The notes under the pieces were generated by a model. That model was not told where the DNA came from, made no database searches, and saw nothing but the letters and a program-made list of their open reading frames with translations. The position numbers were made by a program, and so were the translations under genes. A stretch of 7,759 bases of DNA from Desulfobacteraceae bacterium (lineage in GTDB: Bacteria > Desulfobacterota > Desulfobacteria > Desulfobacterales > UBA11574): contig JABMQM010000374.1 of NCBI GenBank assembly GCA_013203195.1, forward strand, positions 1-7,759, in the 5' to 3' direction. This document shows, piece by piece, positions 1-5,269 of this stretch. Position 1 is the stretch's first letter. Each line of letters begins with the position of its first letter.

Positions 1-117
1 ATGTCAATTAATTACAGAATTCCTTGCAATTCTTATCGTTTCTATGTCATCCACCGATATCGGAGATTGTTTCAAATAGTTATAAATACAGAAATTTTTC
101 ACTCCTGGCATCGAGGT

Positions 118-163
118 CTGAAAAATCCCCGTGTCGGCAGTTCGATTCTGTCCCTCGGCACCA
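118..163 (+). other. 3' half of tRNA-Phe-like gene, probable attachment site
   Basis: The stretch reads as the end of a tRNA: loop CTGAA plus As, stem TCCCC (126-130), variable loop GTGTC, T-stem GGCAG (136-140), T-loop TTCGATT, T-stem CTGTC (148-152), acceptor strand CCTCGGC (153-159), discriminator A and encoded CCA (161-163). GAA followed by As and TCCCC matches the anticodon loop and stem of bacterial tRNA-Phe. No 5' half exists: the preceding bases lack the GCCGAGG acceptor strand, the D-arm and the GGGGA stem, and the anticodon loop carries one extra A. A tRNA truncated exactly at the anticodon loop is the usual footprint of a tyrosine integrase that uses the tRNA 3' end. In that reading the element lies to the left and the old chromosome to the right. 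Decay of a duplicated tRNA is the alternative. Confidence 0.7.
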
Positions 164-173
164 ATAGAATCAA

Positions 174-206
174 GGGGTTACGGCTCACGCCATAACCTCT
201 TTTTTC
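174..206 (+). terminator. Intrinsic terminator after the tRNA fragment
   Basis: An 11-position stem (174-184 with 189-199), with one C-A mismatch and one G-T pair, closes a TCAC loop. It is followed by a T run at 200-205. It starts ten bases after the CCA end, as expected for the native terminator of the tRNA gene whose 3' end was retained here. Confidence 0.7.
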
Positions 207-423
207 GTTTCTGCTACCATTTTGCTACCACTTGTTTCAAAAACCTATTTTTTAAGCCTGCAAACTGCCTCATTGTTATCAGGGTTTGAAACCCCACAAT
301 ATGCCGGATAGGATTCCATATCTTCAATTGACTCGATTGAGTCCCCTGTGTAACTTCAGGCAAGCAATGTCGCATTCTGAGAACCCTCAAAAATCGAAGA
401 TGTGGATTTGCCAATTTTACAGC

Positions 424-450
424 TTGACAAAGACTTCTGCAAACTATACT
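424..450 (+). promoter_or_regulatory. Candidate sigma-70 promoter of the helicase leader
   Basis: A perfect -35 hexamer TTGACA (424-429) and a good -10 TATACT (445-450) are present, but the spacer is only 15 bp instead of the usual 16-18, so strength is uncertain. The predicted start lies near 457. There is no other good promoter between here and the helicase, and the terminator at 498-527 lies inside the resulting leader. Confidence 0.45.
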
Positions 451-497
451 GTCCAACCAACATTAGTGTTCCTGGTTGTCAATCAAATAACATACGT

Positions 498-527
498 AAG
501 CCCTGGAATAACTCCAGGGCTTTTTTT
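498..527 (+). terminator. Strong intrinsic terminator in front of the helicase RBS
   Basis: A perfect GC-rich 9-bp stem, AGCCCTGGA (499-507) with TCCAGGGCT (513-521), extends by one A-T pair and closes a 5-nt loop. It is followed by seven Ts (521-527). The helicase Shine-Dalgarno sequence AGGAAGG begins at 541, only 13 bases later, which leaves no room for a promoter in between. It either ends a short upstream RNA or works as an attenuator for the helicase. Confidence 0.8.
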
Positions 528-553
528 ATTGGAACACAGAAGGAAGGTATATA

Positions 554-1786
554 TTGAACTTTGAAGCATTTAATTTTCAGCCCAATGTTGCGGCTGGCGT
601 TTTAGAAGCGGGTTATGTAATCCCGACGCCGATTCAGGCTCAGGCAATCCCGCCGATCCTGAAGGGCTGCGATGTGATGGGGCTGGCCCAAACGGGCACC
701 GGCAAAACGGCTGCCTTTGTACTACCGATCCTGAATCGATTGATGGGGGGTACACACGGTATCATTCGTGCTCTGATCATGGCCCCCACTCGAGAGTTGG
801 CCGAACAGATTCACCAGGATATCGAAACCCTAGGGCGCAAGACTCGCCTTAAAAGCGTCACTGTATACGGTGGCTTGGGTATTAACCCACAGATTCGAAA
901 TCTGAAGCGCGCCGATATTGTTGTTGCCTGCCCCGGCAGACTTTTGGACCATATCGGCCGTCATACCGTCGATCTCTCCCAACTGGAAGTGCTGGTAATA
1001 GACGAGGCTGACCAGATGTTCGACATGGGTTTTCTCCCTGATATTAGAAGAATTTTGACACATCTTCCGCAAAAGCGCCAGACGCTGCTTTTCTCGGCTA
1101 CCATGCCAACCGCAATACGACGTCTGGCCGGGGATATCCTGCGAAATCCAGCTACCGTACAGATAGGAACCACCGCACCTGCAGACACTGTTAGTCATGC
1201 GCTCTACCCGGTGACCCAGCATTTGAAAACGGCGCTTTTGTTAAACCTGTTGGGAAACACCCATACCAGGTCGGTTCTGGTGTTTACTCGAACCAAACAC
1301 CGAGCCAAGAGCTTGGGGAAAAAGTTGTCTGTCGCCGGCTACAGGTCGGCTTCGCTGCAGGGAAACCTTTCCCAGGGAAAACGTCAAGCTGCATTGGATG
1401 GCTTTCGGAACGGCACTTTTCAGATCCTGGTGGCCACCGATATCGCCGCGCGCGGAATCGACGTCACCCGGGGTTCGCATGTCATCAACTACGACATCCC
1501 TTCAACTCCTGAAGCATACATTCACCGCATCGGTCGGACCGGTCGGGCCACTCGCAGTGGCGAAGCTTTCACCCTTGTTACCGAAGACGATAGGGATATG
1601 GTTCGTGCCATCAGTCGAATTGTTAATTCTAAGATCGAGCGACGGACCTTGCCAACTTTTAACTACAACGTCCCAGCATCCATTCGTGGCGACAGTCCGC
1701 AGCGGCAACGGAAGCCGCACCGCAAATTTATTGGGGTGAATAAGAGTCGAAACAGAAAGACATCACGCCTGAATAGTCGCATTTAG
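554..1786 (+). CDS. rhlE: DEAD-box ATP-dependent RNA helicase, RhlE type
   Basis: A 410-residue cytoplasmic RNA helicase with the complete DEAD-box core. Visible motifs are the Q motif (PTPIQ, Gln28), motif I AQTGTGKT (45-52), Ia PTRELA (79-84), GG (106-107), Ib PGRL (127-130), II DEAD (150-153), III SAT (181-183), IV VLVFTRT (241-247), V ATDIAARGID (294-303) and VI HRIGRTGR (324-331). All ATP- and RNA-contact motifs are intact. The short basic tail (about 380-410, rich in Arg and Lys) lacks the DbpA-type or CsdA-type extra domains. This, with the overall pattern, points to RhlE. Such enzymes unwind short duplexes in ribosome assembly, RNA decay and cold adaptation. The start is TTG at 554, with AGGAAGG 6 bases upstream; no ATG fits the beginning of the Q-motif region. 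The family call is secure, the subgroup RhlE likely. The upstream terminator suggests leader-based regulation. Confidence 0.95.
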   Translation: MNFEAFNFQPNVAAGVLEAGYVIPTPIQAQAIPPILKGCDVMGLAQTGTGKTAAFVLPILNRLMGGTHGIIRALIMAPTRELAEQIHQDIETLGRKTRLKSVTVYGGLGINPQIRNLKRADIVVACPGRLLDHIGRHTVDLSQLEVLVIDEADQMFDMGFLPDIRRILTHLPQKRQTLLFSATMPTAIRRLAGDILRNPATVQIGTTAPADTVSHALYPVTQHLKTALLLNLLGNTHTRSVLVFTRTKHRAKSLGKKLSVAGYRSASLQGNLSQGKRQAALDGFRNGTFQILVATDIAARGIDVTRGSHVINYDIPSTPEAYIHRIGRTGRATRSGEAFTLVTEDDRDMVRAISRIVNSKIERRTLPTFNYNVPASIRGDSPQRQRKPHRKFIGVNKSRNRKTSRLNSRI

Positions 1787-2172
1787 GCTTAAAGATACTA
1801 TATAAAAATTTTGCAGACATCCAAATTTATGAATTCATGCTTAAGCCCAAATTGTTTGAATTTTGGCCTCAGATTAATTTAAATTAATGAACATCATATC
1901 CTCTTAATATCACTTAAAATACAGACAATATCAAATTTTGGAGAGCTCAGAAAATAAAAAAAGTGCGTTGATAGAATCAAGTATTTTTGAAAAATACCGA
2001 TATAATATTAACATTCATTTTTTATTTAACAGTGATGATCTCGTAAAGAGTAACGAATTCAACTATAGATGGGACTTTTTACGATACCATCAACAGTGGA
2101 TTTCCCCAAAAGTTGGATGTTGAATCTTAGGTTTCAACTCATTAGATGTGTACAAGCTCAAGGAGGAGCGGC
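1787..2172. other. AT-rich intergenic region and leader of the 2173 gene
   Basis: Nothing here looks like a conserved protein. Visible structure: GGCTTAA just after the helicase stop and its complement TTAAGCC near 1842-1848, a palindrome ATGAATTCAT near 1829-1838, and a 16-bp perfect palindrome ATTAATTTAAATTAAT (1873-1888). A FliA-type promoter lies at 1977-2003, and an inverted repeat GTTGAA/TTCAAC (2119-2138) sits just ahead of the next gene's Shine-Dalgarno. A 36-codon ATG frame (2069-2179) overlaps the start of the next gene but has no ribosome binding site. Confidence 0.5.
1977..2003 (+). promoter_or_regulatory. Candidate sigma-28 (FliA) promoter
   Basis: TCAAGTAT (1977-1984), then an 11-base spacer, then ACCGATAT (1996-2003). 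The FliA consensus is TAAAGTTT-N11-GCCGATAA, so the match is 6/8 and 6/8 at exactly the right spacing. An overlapping TATAAT (2001-2006) exists, but no sigma-70 -35 element is placed to serve it. Transcription would start near 2012 and give a leader of about 160 nt for the gene at 2173. A fliA gene lies in the same window. Confidence 0.5.
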
Positions 2173-2568
2173 ATGGTAATCGACAACAACTTACCTGCAG
2201 TCAATCATGACATATTTGCATTAGGCAAGCAGAAAGGCAAGCCGGTTGTAGCCGAGACAAAGGTGTCTACCGAGCATTTGTACAGTAAGCTCGATTTAAA
2301 AGAAGTTGCCGCGGGCGTGGTGCAGGATGCACCGACGATGGGTGAATTCAAAGACAAAAAAGGGCTTGAAGAAACAACCGATCTTCAGATAGGTGGTGAT
2401 ATTAGGTATGCGTTAACATCAAAAAACCTTGATTATTTAAAAAGGATACGATGGGGTCCTCTTACGGTGGGAGAGTATCGTGAAGTGCAATATAGAATAA
2501 GGGAACTGGAAAGTAAATTTGCATCCAGCAACAATATCCTAGATGGGCAGCTTATTGATATAGGGTAG
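2173..2568 (+). CDS. Conserved-looking hypothetical protein, 131 residues
   Basis: Not recognised. The start is ATG at 2173, chosen because AGGAGGAG lies 5-7 bases upstream; the frame extends upstream without a good start signal. The protein is hydrophilic, without signal peptide or membrane segment. The N-terminal half (1-60) is rich in Lys, Val and Asp and looks flexible. The second half (about 70-131) looks folded and partly helical, with a charged stretch around residues 100-125 (TVGEYREVQYRIRELESKF) that could form an amphipathic or coiled helix. No catalytic motif is visible. It stands alone, with tRNA-His about 200 bases downstream. The FliA-like promoter upstream suggests a motility-linked role, but this is inference. 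Confidence 0.75.
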   Translation: MVIDNNLPAVNHDIFALGKQKGKPVVAETKVSTEHLYSKLDLKEVAAGVVQDAPTMGEFKDKKGLEETTDLQIGGDIRYALTSKNLDYLKRIRWGPLTVGEYREVQYRIRELESKFASSNNILDGQLIDIG

Positions 2569-2694
2569 GAGGTTGACAAATTGACGATATGACAACTCAA
2601 CCTATATCACTGCTCCCCACGATATGGGCAAGGAAAAATAAAAATCTGATTAACCATCGTTAATCCATTGTAGAGCTCGCCAAAACGAACATTA

Positions 2695-2719
2695 TATAAA
2701 ATCGCAGAGCGATTTTATA
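2695..2719. repeat. Perfect 11-bp palindrome with 3-nt loop
   Basis: TATAAAATCGC (2695-2705) and its exact complement GCGATTTTATA (2709-2719) flank AGA. It lies between the 131-residue gene and tRNA-His. The A-rich and T-rich arms around a GC core resemble a weak bidirectional terminator, but no separate T run follows, so an operator is equally possible. Confidence 0.5.
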
Positions 2720-2764
2720 GCTTGAAAAGGTTAAGTTAATCTGATACCTAATTAACGTTCGTAT

Positions 2765-2841
2765 GGTGGGTGTAGCTCAGGAGGTAGAGCACCAGGTTGT
2801 GGCCCTGGTGGCCGCGGGTTCAAATCCCGTCACTCACCCCA
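2765..2841 (+). tRNA. tRNA-His (anticodon GTG)
   Basis: A full cloverleaf is visible: acceptor GTGGGTG (2766-2772) with CACTCAC (2831-2837), D-arm GCTC/GAGC, anticodon stem CCAGG/CCTGG with loop TTGTGGC (anticodon 2799-2801), and T-arm GCGGG-TTCAAAT-CCCGT. An extra G at 2765 can pair with C73 (2838); this G-1 is the identity mark of tRNA-His. CCA is encoded (2839-2841) and followed directly by eight Ts (2842-2849), which probably contribute to termination. No strong promoter is visible; TTGAAA at 2722-2727 is the best -35 candidate but its -10 is poor. Confidence 0.97.
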
Positions 2842-2895
2842 TTTTTTTTGTGTTAAGATCCTTGCAGCGTATCTGAATCTGTGATGGTGTAGTGT

Positions 2896-3519
2896 TCAAA
2901 AAATCATCTGGAGCGCTTTCGGGGATGATGAATTCGAAGCAATGCCGGATGCATGATTATCAGTTTGTGCTGACGCTTCATCAAAACTTTCGGCCCAGGC
3001 ATCGAGCTTGTCCATAATTGCGTTATAGGTTTCCATGGAAATGTCCGGCAGGGCCCCGCCCAAGGCCTCTGCAGCCATTTGAAAATCTTTACCAATGCTT
3101 GCCTTAATCTCTTCAAGCCTGTTCGGATCACCATCAGCGATGGATAAGGCAAATTGTACAATGCGTTCAGATGTCTGCTCCACGCCTAAGTATCCATCCT
3201 CTGAGATCAACTCCCTGGCTTTCTCGGGTGTGAGATCCCTGAAATCGATTGAAGTATCTTTGGCGGCAATCCGGGTCGTTATGCCTTGCTCTTCTATAAT
3301 TCCAACAAGCATTTCGCGTAAGGTGCTGTAATCCGAAGCCTTAACAGCGGCATTAGGGGGCATACCATACGCAATTTCCTCGGCCGGATTTTTTCCCAAA
3401 GAGACCTTGTCTTCCGGTGTCCGGGCTTCATGTGGGGACATCACAGGCTGTTTTTCCTTCCCCTGGGGCCTACTGTTCGGAGCCTTAACCACATCAATAT
3501 TGTATATGCTGTTTATCAT
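2896..3519 (-). CDS. DUF5610-like protein of unknown function
   Basis: A 207-residue soluble protein without signal peptide or membrane segment. Residues 1-60 look disordered (many Pro, Lys, Glu) and include EDKVSLG. The C-terminal domain, about residues 95-178, reads LTPEKARELI, then ERIVQFALSIADGDPNRLEE, a helical AAEALGGALPDIS, and YNAIMDKLDAWAE. This layout (a repeated 'F-A-GD-L-E-I' helix, a 'GG-LP-I' turn and a final 'MDKLDAW' helix) resembles the DUF5610 family as I remember it. Similar Desulfobacterota proteins are sometimes labelled 'hydrogenase-4 component G', which I would not trust. The start is ATG at 3519, with AAAGGAGGG 4-5 bases upstream. An adjacent GTG at 3522 is in frame but too close to the Shine-Dalgarno. 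The tail (180-207) is Ser- and Ala-rich and looks unstructured. Function is unknown; the possible FliA-like promoter hints at motility. Confidence 0.8.
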   Translation of the reverse strand: MINSIYNIDVVKAPNSRPQGKEKQPVMSPHEARTPEDKVSLGKNPAEEIAYGMPPNAAVKASDYSTLREMLVGIIEEQGITTRIAAKDTSIDFRDLTPEKARELISEDGYLGVEQTSERIVQFALSIADGDPNRLEEIKASIGKDFQMAAEALGGALPDISMETYNAIMDKLDAWAESFDEASAQTDNHASGIASNSSSPKALQMIF

Positions 3520-3586
3520 CACACCCTCCTTTTAGGGATCGGGGCGCCGTCTTTTTCATCGCACACATTTCCCCGTCCATATATTA

Positions 3587-3614
3587 TACTCGGAATATTT
3601 TCCCTACATCTTTA
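3587..3614 (-). promoter_or_regulatory. Possible sigma-28-like promoter of the DUF5610-like gene
   Basis: On the reverse strand TAAAGATG (3614-3607) is followed after 12 bases by TCCGAGTA (3594-3587). Against TAAAGTTT-N11-GCCGATAA this is 6/8 and 5/8, with the spacer one base too long. The -10 area, CCGAGTATAATAT, closely resembles that of the promoter at 1996 (CCGATATAATAT), with one extra G. A perfect TATAAT (3588-3583) could instead serve sigma-70, but I see no matching -35. The leader would be about 55-60 nt. Confidence 0.35.
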
Positions 3615-3781
3615 GAAAAAGTTGAATCGATAGTAAAAACTGAAAGAAGGTTTGGTGCGTGGGATTGATGGTTGGTCTGCTGTAAAAAGAGACTTTTGAA
3701 AAACTTGGGCAATTCGATCGGGCATTGGGACAAATCTTAAACGGCTTCATTCCTTGCCATTTATACTTCTCAAAGCTTTTT

Positions 3782-4087
3782 CTAAACACCTTTAAATATA
3801 AAAACTTTGTGCAAGCTTTTCCACAACTGCATTATTATGGTGTACGATGCATGACCAACATGAATTTCGTCAACTTCGGATACAGAGCGACAAGATTCCA
3901 TTAAATCATGATTTTCCTCTAACCGAAATTCTTTTCTTATATATTCCCCCACGGAAAATTGGAGGTCGATCAATTCCTCCTCTGACATATTTACTATCAT
4001 CGATTTGTCGTATAATGACAATTCAGAAATTAGTCTATCAACGGCCTGGTCAACATTTCCGGGAAGTTTTTCAGATATATCATTCAC
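3782..4087 (-). CDS. DUF6794-like small protein
   Basis: A 101-residue soluble protein. Residues 9-66 read P-N-V-AVDRLISELS, then DKSMIVNMSEEELIDL, then F-VGEYIRKEF-L-N-L-SC. This follows the pattern I recall for DUF6794 proteins, where 'AVD-LIS-LS-DK', 'EEDL--LHF-LG-WIRN-FGLW--N--L---C' and a final 'ASMVIIK-LW--L' segment occur; here the last is ASYTIIMQLWKSL (80-92). The usual Trp in the FGLW position is replaced (FRLE), so this is a diverged member. The start is GTG at 4087, overlapping the upstream gene by 8 bases, with AAGGA about 10 bases before it; translation is probably coupled. Function is unknown in the family. Confidence 0.75.
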   Translation of the reverse strand: MNDISEKLPGNVDQAVDRLISELSLYDKSMIVNMSEEELIDLQFSVGEYIRKEFRLEENHDLMESCRSVSEVDEIHVGHASYTIIMQLWKSLHKVFIFKGV

Positions 4088-4253
4088 CCTTCTGATATTC
4101 CTTCAGGACTTTATCCACCATTTCAGAATACTCTTGCTTTGAAAAAATGCCTTTCTCTATAAGTAACTGAACAACAGAATCCAGCTGTATAGTATTCGAA
4201 ATTAATAGCTGCTCAGAATCATCTGTTTTGTTTGGGTTTAGTTTTTCTGTCAT
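4080..4253 (-). CDS. Small hypothetical protein, 57 residues
   Basis: A short gene starting at ATG 4253 with AAAGGA 6 bases upstream, ending in TGA at 4082-4080 inside the start of the DUF6794-like gene. The sequence is polar at the N-terminus (1-14), followed by a helical segment NTIQLDSVVQLLIEKG (20-35) and then IFSKQEYSEMVDKVLKEY (36-53). A 'LL-KGI-(S/T)-EEY-(E)M' pattern like this is common in small bacterial helix-turn proteins, but I cannot name a family. A good Shine-Dalgarno and the stop/start overlap with the next gene make it a credible gene. It probably forms a two-gene operon; the promoter is not clear (a TATAAC lies upstream without a good -35). Confidence 0.65.
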   Translation of the reverse strand: MTEKLNPNKTDDSEQLLISNTIQLDSVVQLLIEKGIFSKQEYSEMVDKVLKEYQKGE

Positions 4254-4446
4254 AGTAAATCCTTTCTTAACTTAATAGTTATAGTGGCAAATTATTATTG
4301 AAGGAAAGGAGTTGTATGTTCACAAACAAAACAGCGTTTGTCAAGAGATTATTAAGCTCAATACACTGTTTTATTTAATTATCTCGGCATTTTGGGTGAT
4401 TATGATATGGGAAAATATCAAAAACACGGGGGGGAATTATCAGCAT

Positions 4447-4474
4447 TTGACATATTACAATGTGGCATTATTAT
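4447..4474 (+). promoter_or_regulatory. Sigma-70 promoter of the small RNA candidate
   Basis: A perfect -35 TTGACA (4447-4452), a 16-bp spacer and a 5/6 -10 TATTAT (4469-4474). The predicted start is about 4481. It is the best sigma-70 promoter in the window, yet no open frame with a ribosome binding site starts downstream before the terminator. Confidence 0.6.
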
Positions 4475-4480
4475 TCCATT

Positions 4481-4563
4481 GTGATAGGCAAGTACAATCT
4501 TTGGTGCTGCCTATTTTACCTCCCCTTAGCCCCTGGACACATGTAGCTCCAGGGGCTTTTTCT
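4481..4563 (+). ncRNA. Candidate small RNA, about 83 nt
   Basis: The unit between the promoter and the terminator contains two stem-loops. Stem 1 is ATAGGCA (4484-4490) with TGCCTAT (4508-4514), perfect over 7 bp with a possible extra G-T pair, closing a 17-nt loop. Stem 2 is the terminator (4528-4557). Between them lies a single-stranded, C-rich linker, TTTACCTCCCCTT, carrying an ACCTCCCC motif that can pair with Shine-Dalgarno sequences. Hairpin, C-rich linker and terminator hairpin with U-tail is the common layout of trans-acting bacterial small RNAs. I do not recognise a known family. It could also be a leader ended by an attenuator. Confidence 0.5.
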
Positions 4564-4565
4564 TT
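4528..4565 (+). terminator. Strong intrinsic terminator of the small RNA candidate
   Basis: A perfect 10-bp stem AGCCCCTGGA (4528-4537) with TCCAGGGGCT (4548-4557) closes a 10-nt loop and runs into TTTTTCTTT (4557-4565). Its stem is almost the same as that of the terminator at 498-527. Confidence 0.85.
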
Positions 4566-4686
4566 AGTTAAAGACAATTATCTTGAAAATACGCGGGTTA
4601 GATGCGATAGCTAATAAACCGGTGGTTGTCAACTTGACGAAAGGCTAAATTTTCTCTCCCCGATGGAATTAATATCAAGGCCACAT

Positions 4687-4715
4687 TTCTCAACGTAGGA
4701 TTGGGGTTTTATACT
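4687..4715 (+). promoter_or_regulatory. Candidate promoter of the membrane protein gene
   Basis: TTCTCA (4/6 of TTGACA, 4687-4692), a 17-bp spacer and TATACT (5/6, 4710-4715). Transcription would start near 4722, giving a leader of about 50 nt before GTG 4773. Confidence 0.4.
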
Positions 4716-4772
4716 TGGACGGTTTCTATTTATTAAATGTCTGGTTGATGAACACATAAAGGAATAACAACC

Positions 4773-5159
4773 GTGAACATCGTTAAGGGTTTGGATAGAA
4801 TAGCTTTGGTCATAGCGGTAATATCCATTTTGCCTGGATTCTTTTGGGGGTGGAAAGTATATGATCACTTTGCCAAGGAAGAGATTACGACGAAAGAGTT
4901 AGAATGGGCTCAAAAAGATGAAATTTTTAGACCATACAGAATGGCTATCCTCGAAGACCTTCGACATCCGCCAAAATGGAAATGCACCATAGCCGGCCTT
5001 ACAGGCTCGGGTGCCACTTTTTTCGTTGCGCTATTCGGTCTTCGTGGATTAAATCGTGTTTTTATATGGCGTGTTTTTACATGGGTCGTTGAGGGTTTTA
5101 AGGATGAAAAAAAGGATCAGGAACAAAAGTTTGATCAGCGTTCTGACCAAAAAAACTGA
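4773..5159 (+). CDS. Small integral membrane protein, unknown function
   Basis: A 128-residue protein with start GTG at 4773; AAAGGA lies about 10 bases upstream, a slightly long spacing. Hydrophobic segments are at residues 10-28 (ALVIAVISILPGFFWGW) and 71-90 (CTIAGLTGSGATFFVALFGL), with a shorter amphipathic one at 96-108 (VFIWRVFTWVVEG). A charged loop (30-70) lies between the first two, and a polar tail rich in Lys, Asp and Gln (109-128) follows. The layout fits a two-helix inner-membrane protein with a membrane-lying third segment. I know similar unnamed proteins but no function. It converges with fliA without a clear terminator between; an inverted repeat GTTCGA/TCGAAC (5160-5177) follows its stop but has no T run. 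Confidence 0.75.
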   Translation: MNIVKGLDRIALVIAVISILPGFFWGWKVYDHFAKEEITTKELEWAQKDEIFRPYRMAILEDLRHPPKWKCTIAGLTGSGATFFVALFGLRGLNRVFIWRVFTWVVEGFKDEKKDQEQKFDQRSDQKN

Positions 5160-5269
5160 AGTTCGACCAGGATCGAACGGCTACACACTGGTAAAATATG
5201 GCGAGGAAGGTTAATAAACAAGGGATAGGAGAATAGTCTAAAAAGGGCAATGGATATGAAATGTTCGGG

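Larger units (their letters stand above)
1..553. other. Gene-free left flank before the helicase
   Basis: No reading frame here looks like a protein. The part left of 118 is AT-rich and holds a 10-bp palindrome CCGATATCGG (53-62) and an inverted repeat AGAATT/AATTCT; by the attachment-site reading it would be the end of an integrated element. Right of the terminator, two copies of TGCTACCA lie three bases apart near 212-230. Similar repeats often occur at the 3' ends of integrase genes near tRNA sites, but I could not read an integrase on the reverse strand. The remainder up to 423 shows nothing I recognise. Confidence 0.5.
4254..4772. other. Long gene-free region with a small RNA locus
   Basis: This 519-bp stretch between two divergent genes holds no convincing protein. 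A frame from TTG 4312 follows an AAAGGAG sequence but has a translation unlike a natural protein and runs through a promoter and terminator. The supported contents are a sigma-70 promoter (4447-4474), a short transcribed unit ending at a strong terminator (4481-4565), and a second promoter (4687-4715) for the membrane protein gene. Between 4566 and 4686 I see nothing. Confidence 0.6.

Noticed and set aside
1..195. Open frame of 64 codons from the first base
   Set aside because: It runs through the tRNA fragment and into the terminator, has no visible ribosome binding site and its translation looks random.
214..456. Reverse-strand frame ending next to the TGCTACCA repeats, tested as an integrase C-terminus
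   Set aside because: No integrase residues (HxxR, catalytic Tyr context) are readable in any reverse frame; only the repeat hints at an integrase end.
1938..2123. TTG-started 61-codon frame between helicase and the 131-residue gene
   Set aside because: AT-driven composition, no good start signal, and it runs across the FliA-like promoter.
2069..2179. 36-codon ATG frame overlapping the start of the 2173 gene, possible leader peptide
   Set aside because: No Shine-Dalgarno precedes it, and such an overlap can occur by chance; kept only as a remote possibility.
2641..2760. Possible CRISPR-like or iteron-like repeats among the palindromes before tRNA-His
   Set aside because: The repeats differ in spacing and arm sequence and do not recur at regular intervals.
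3604..3789. Reverse frame overlapping the stop of the DUF6794-like gene
   Set aside because: The GTG start overlaps the stop, but there is no separate ribosome binding site, and the translation (many Phe, Ser, Pro, Cys without pattern) does not look like a protein; it also overlaps the promoter of the next gene.
4312..4614. 100-codon frame preceded by AAAGGAG, and an ATG frame of 20 codons at 4316
   Set aside because: The TTG sits directly against the Shine-Dalgarno. The frame passes through a strong promoter and terminator, and its sequence shows no domain. The 20-codon frame is too short to support.
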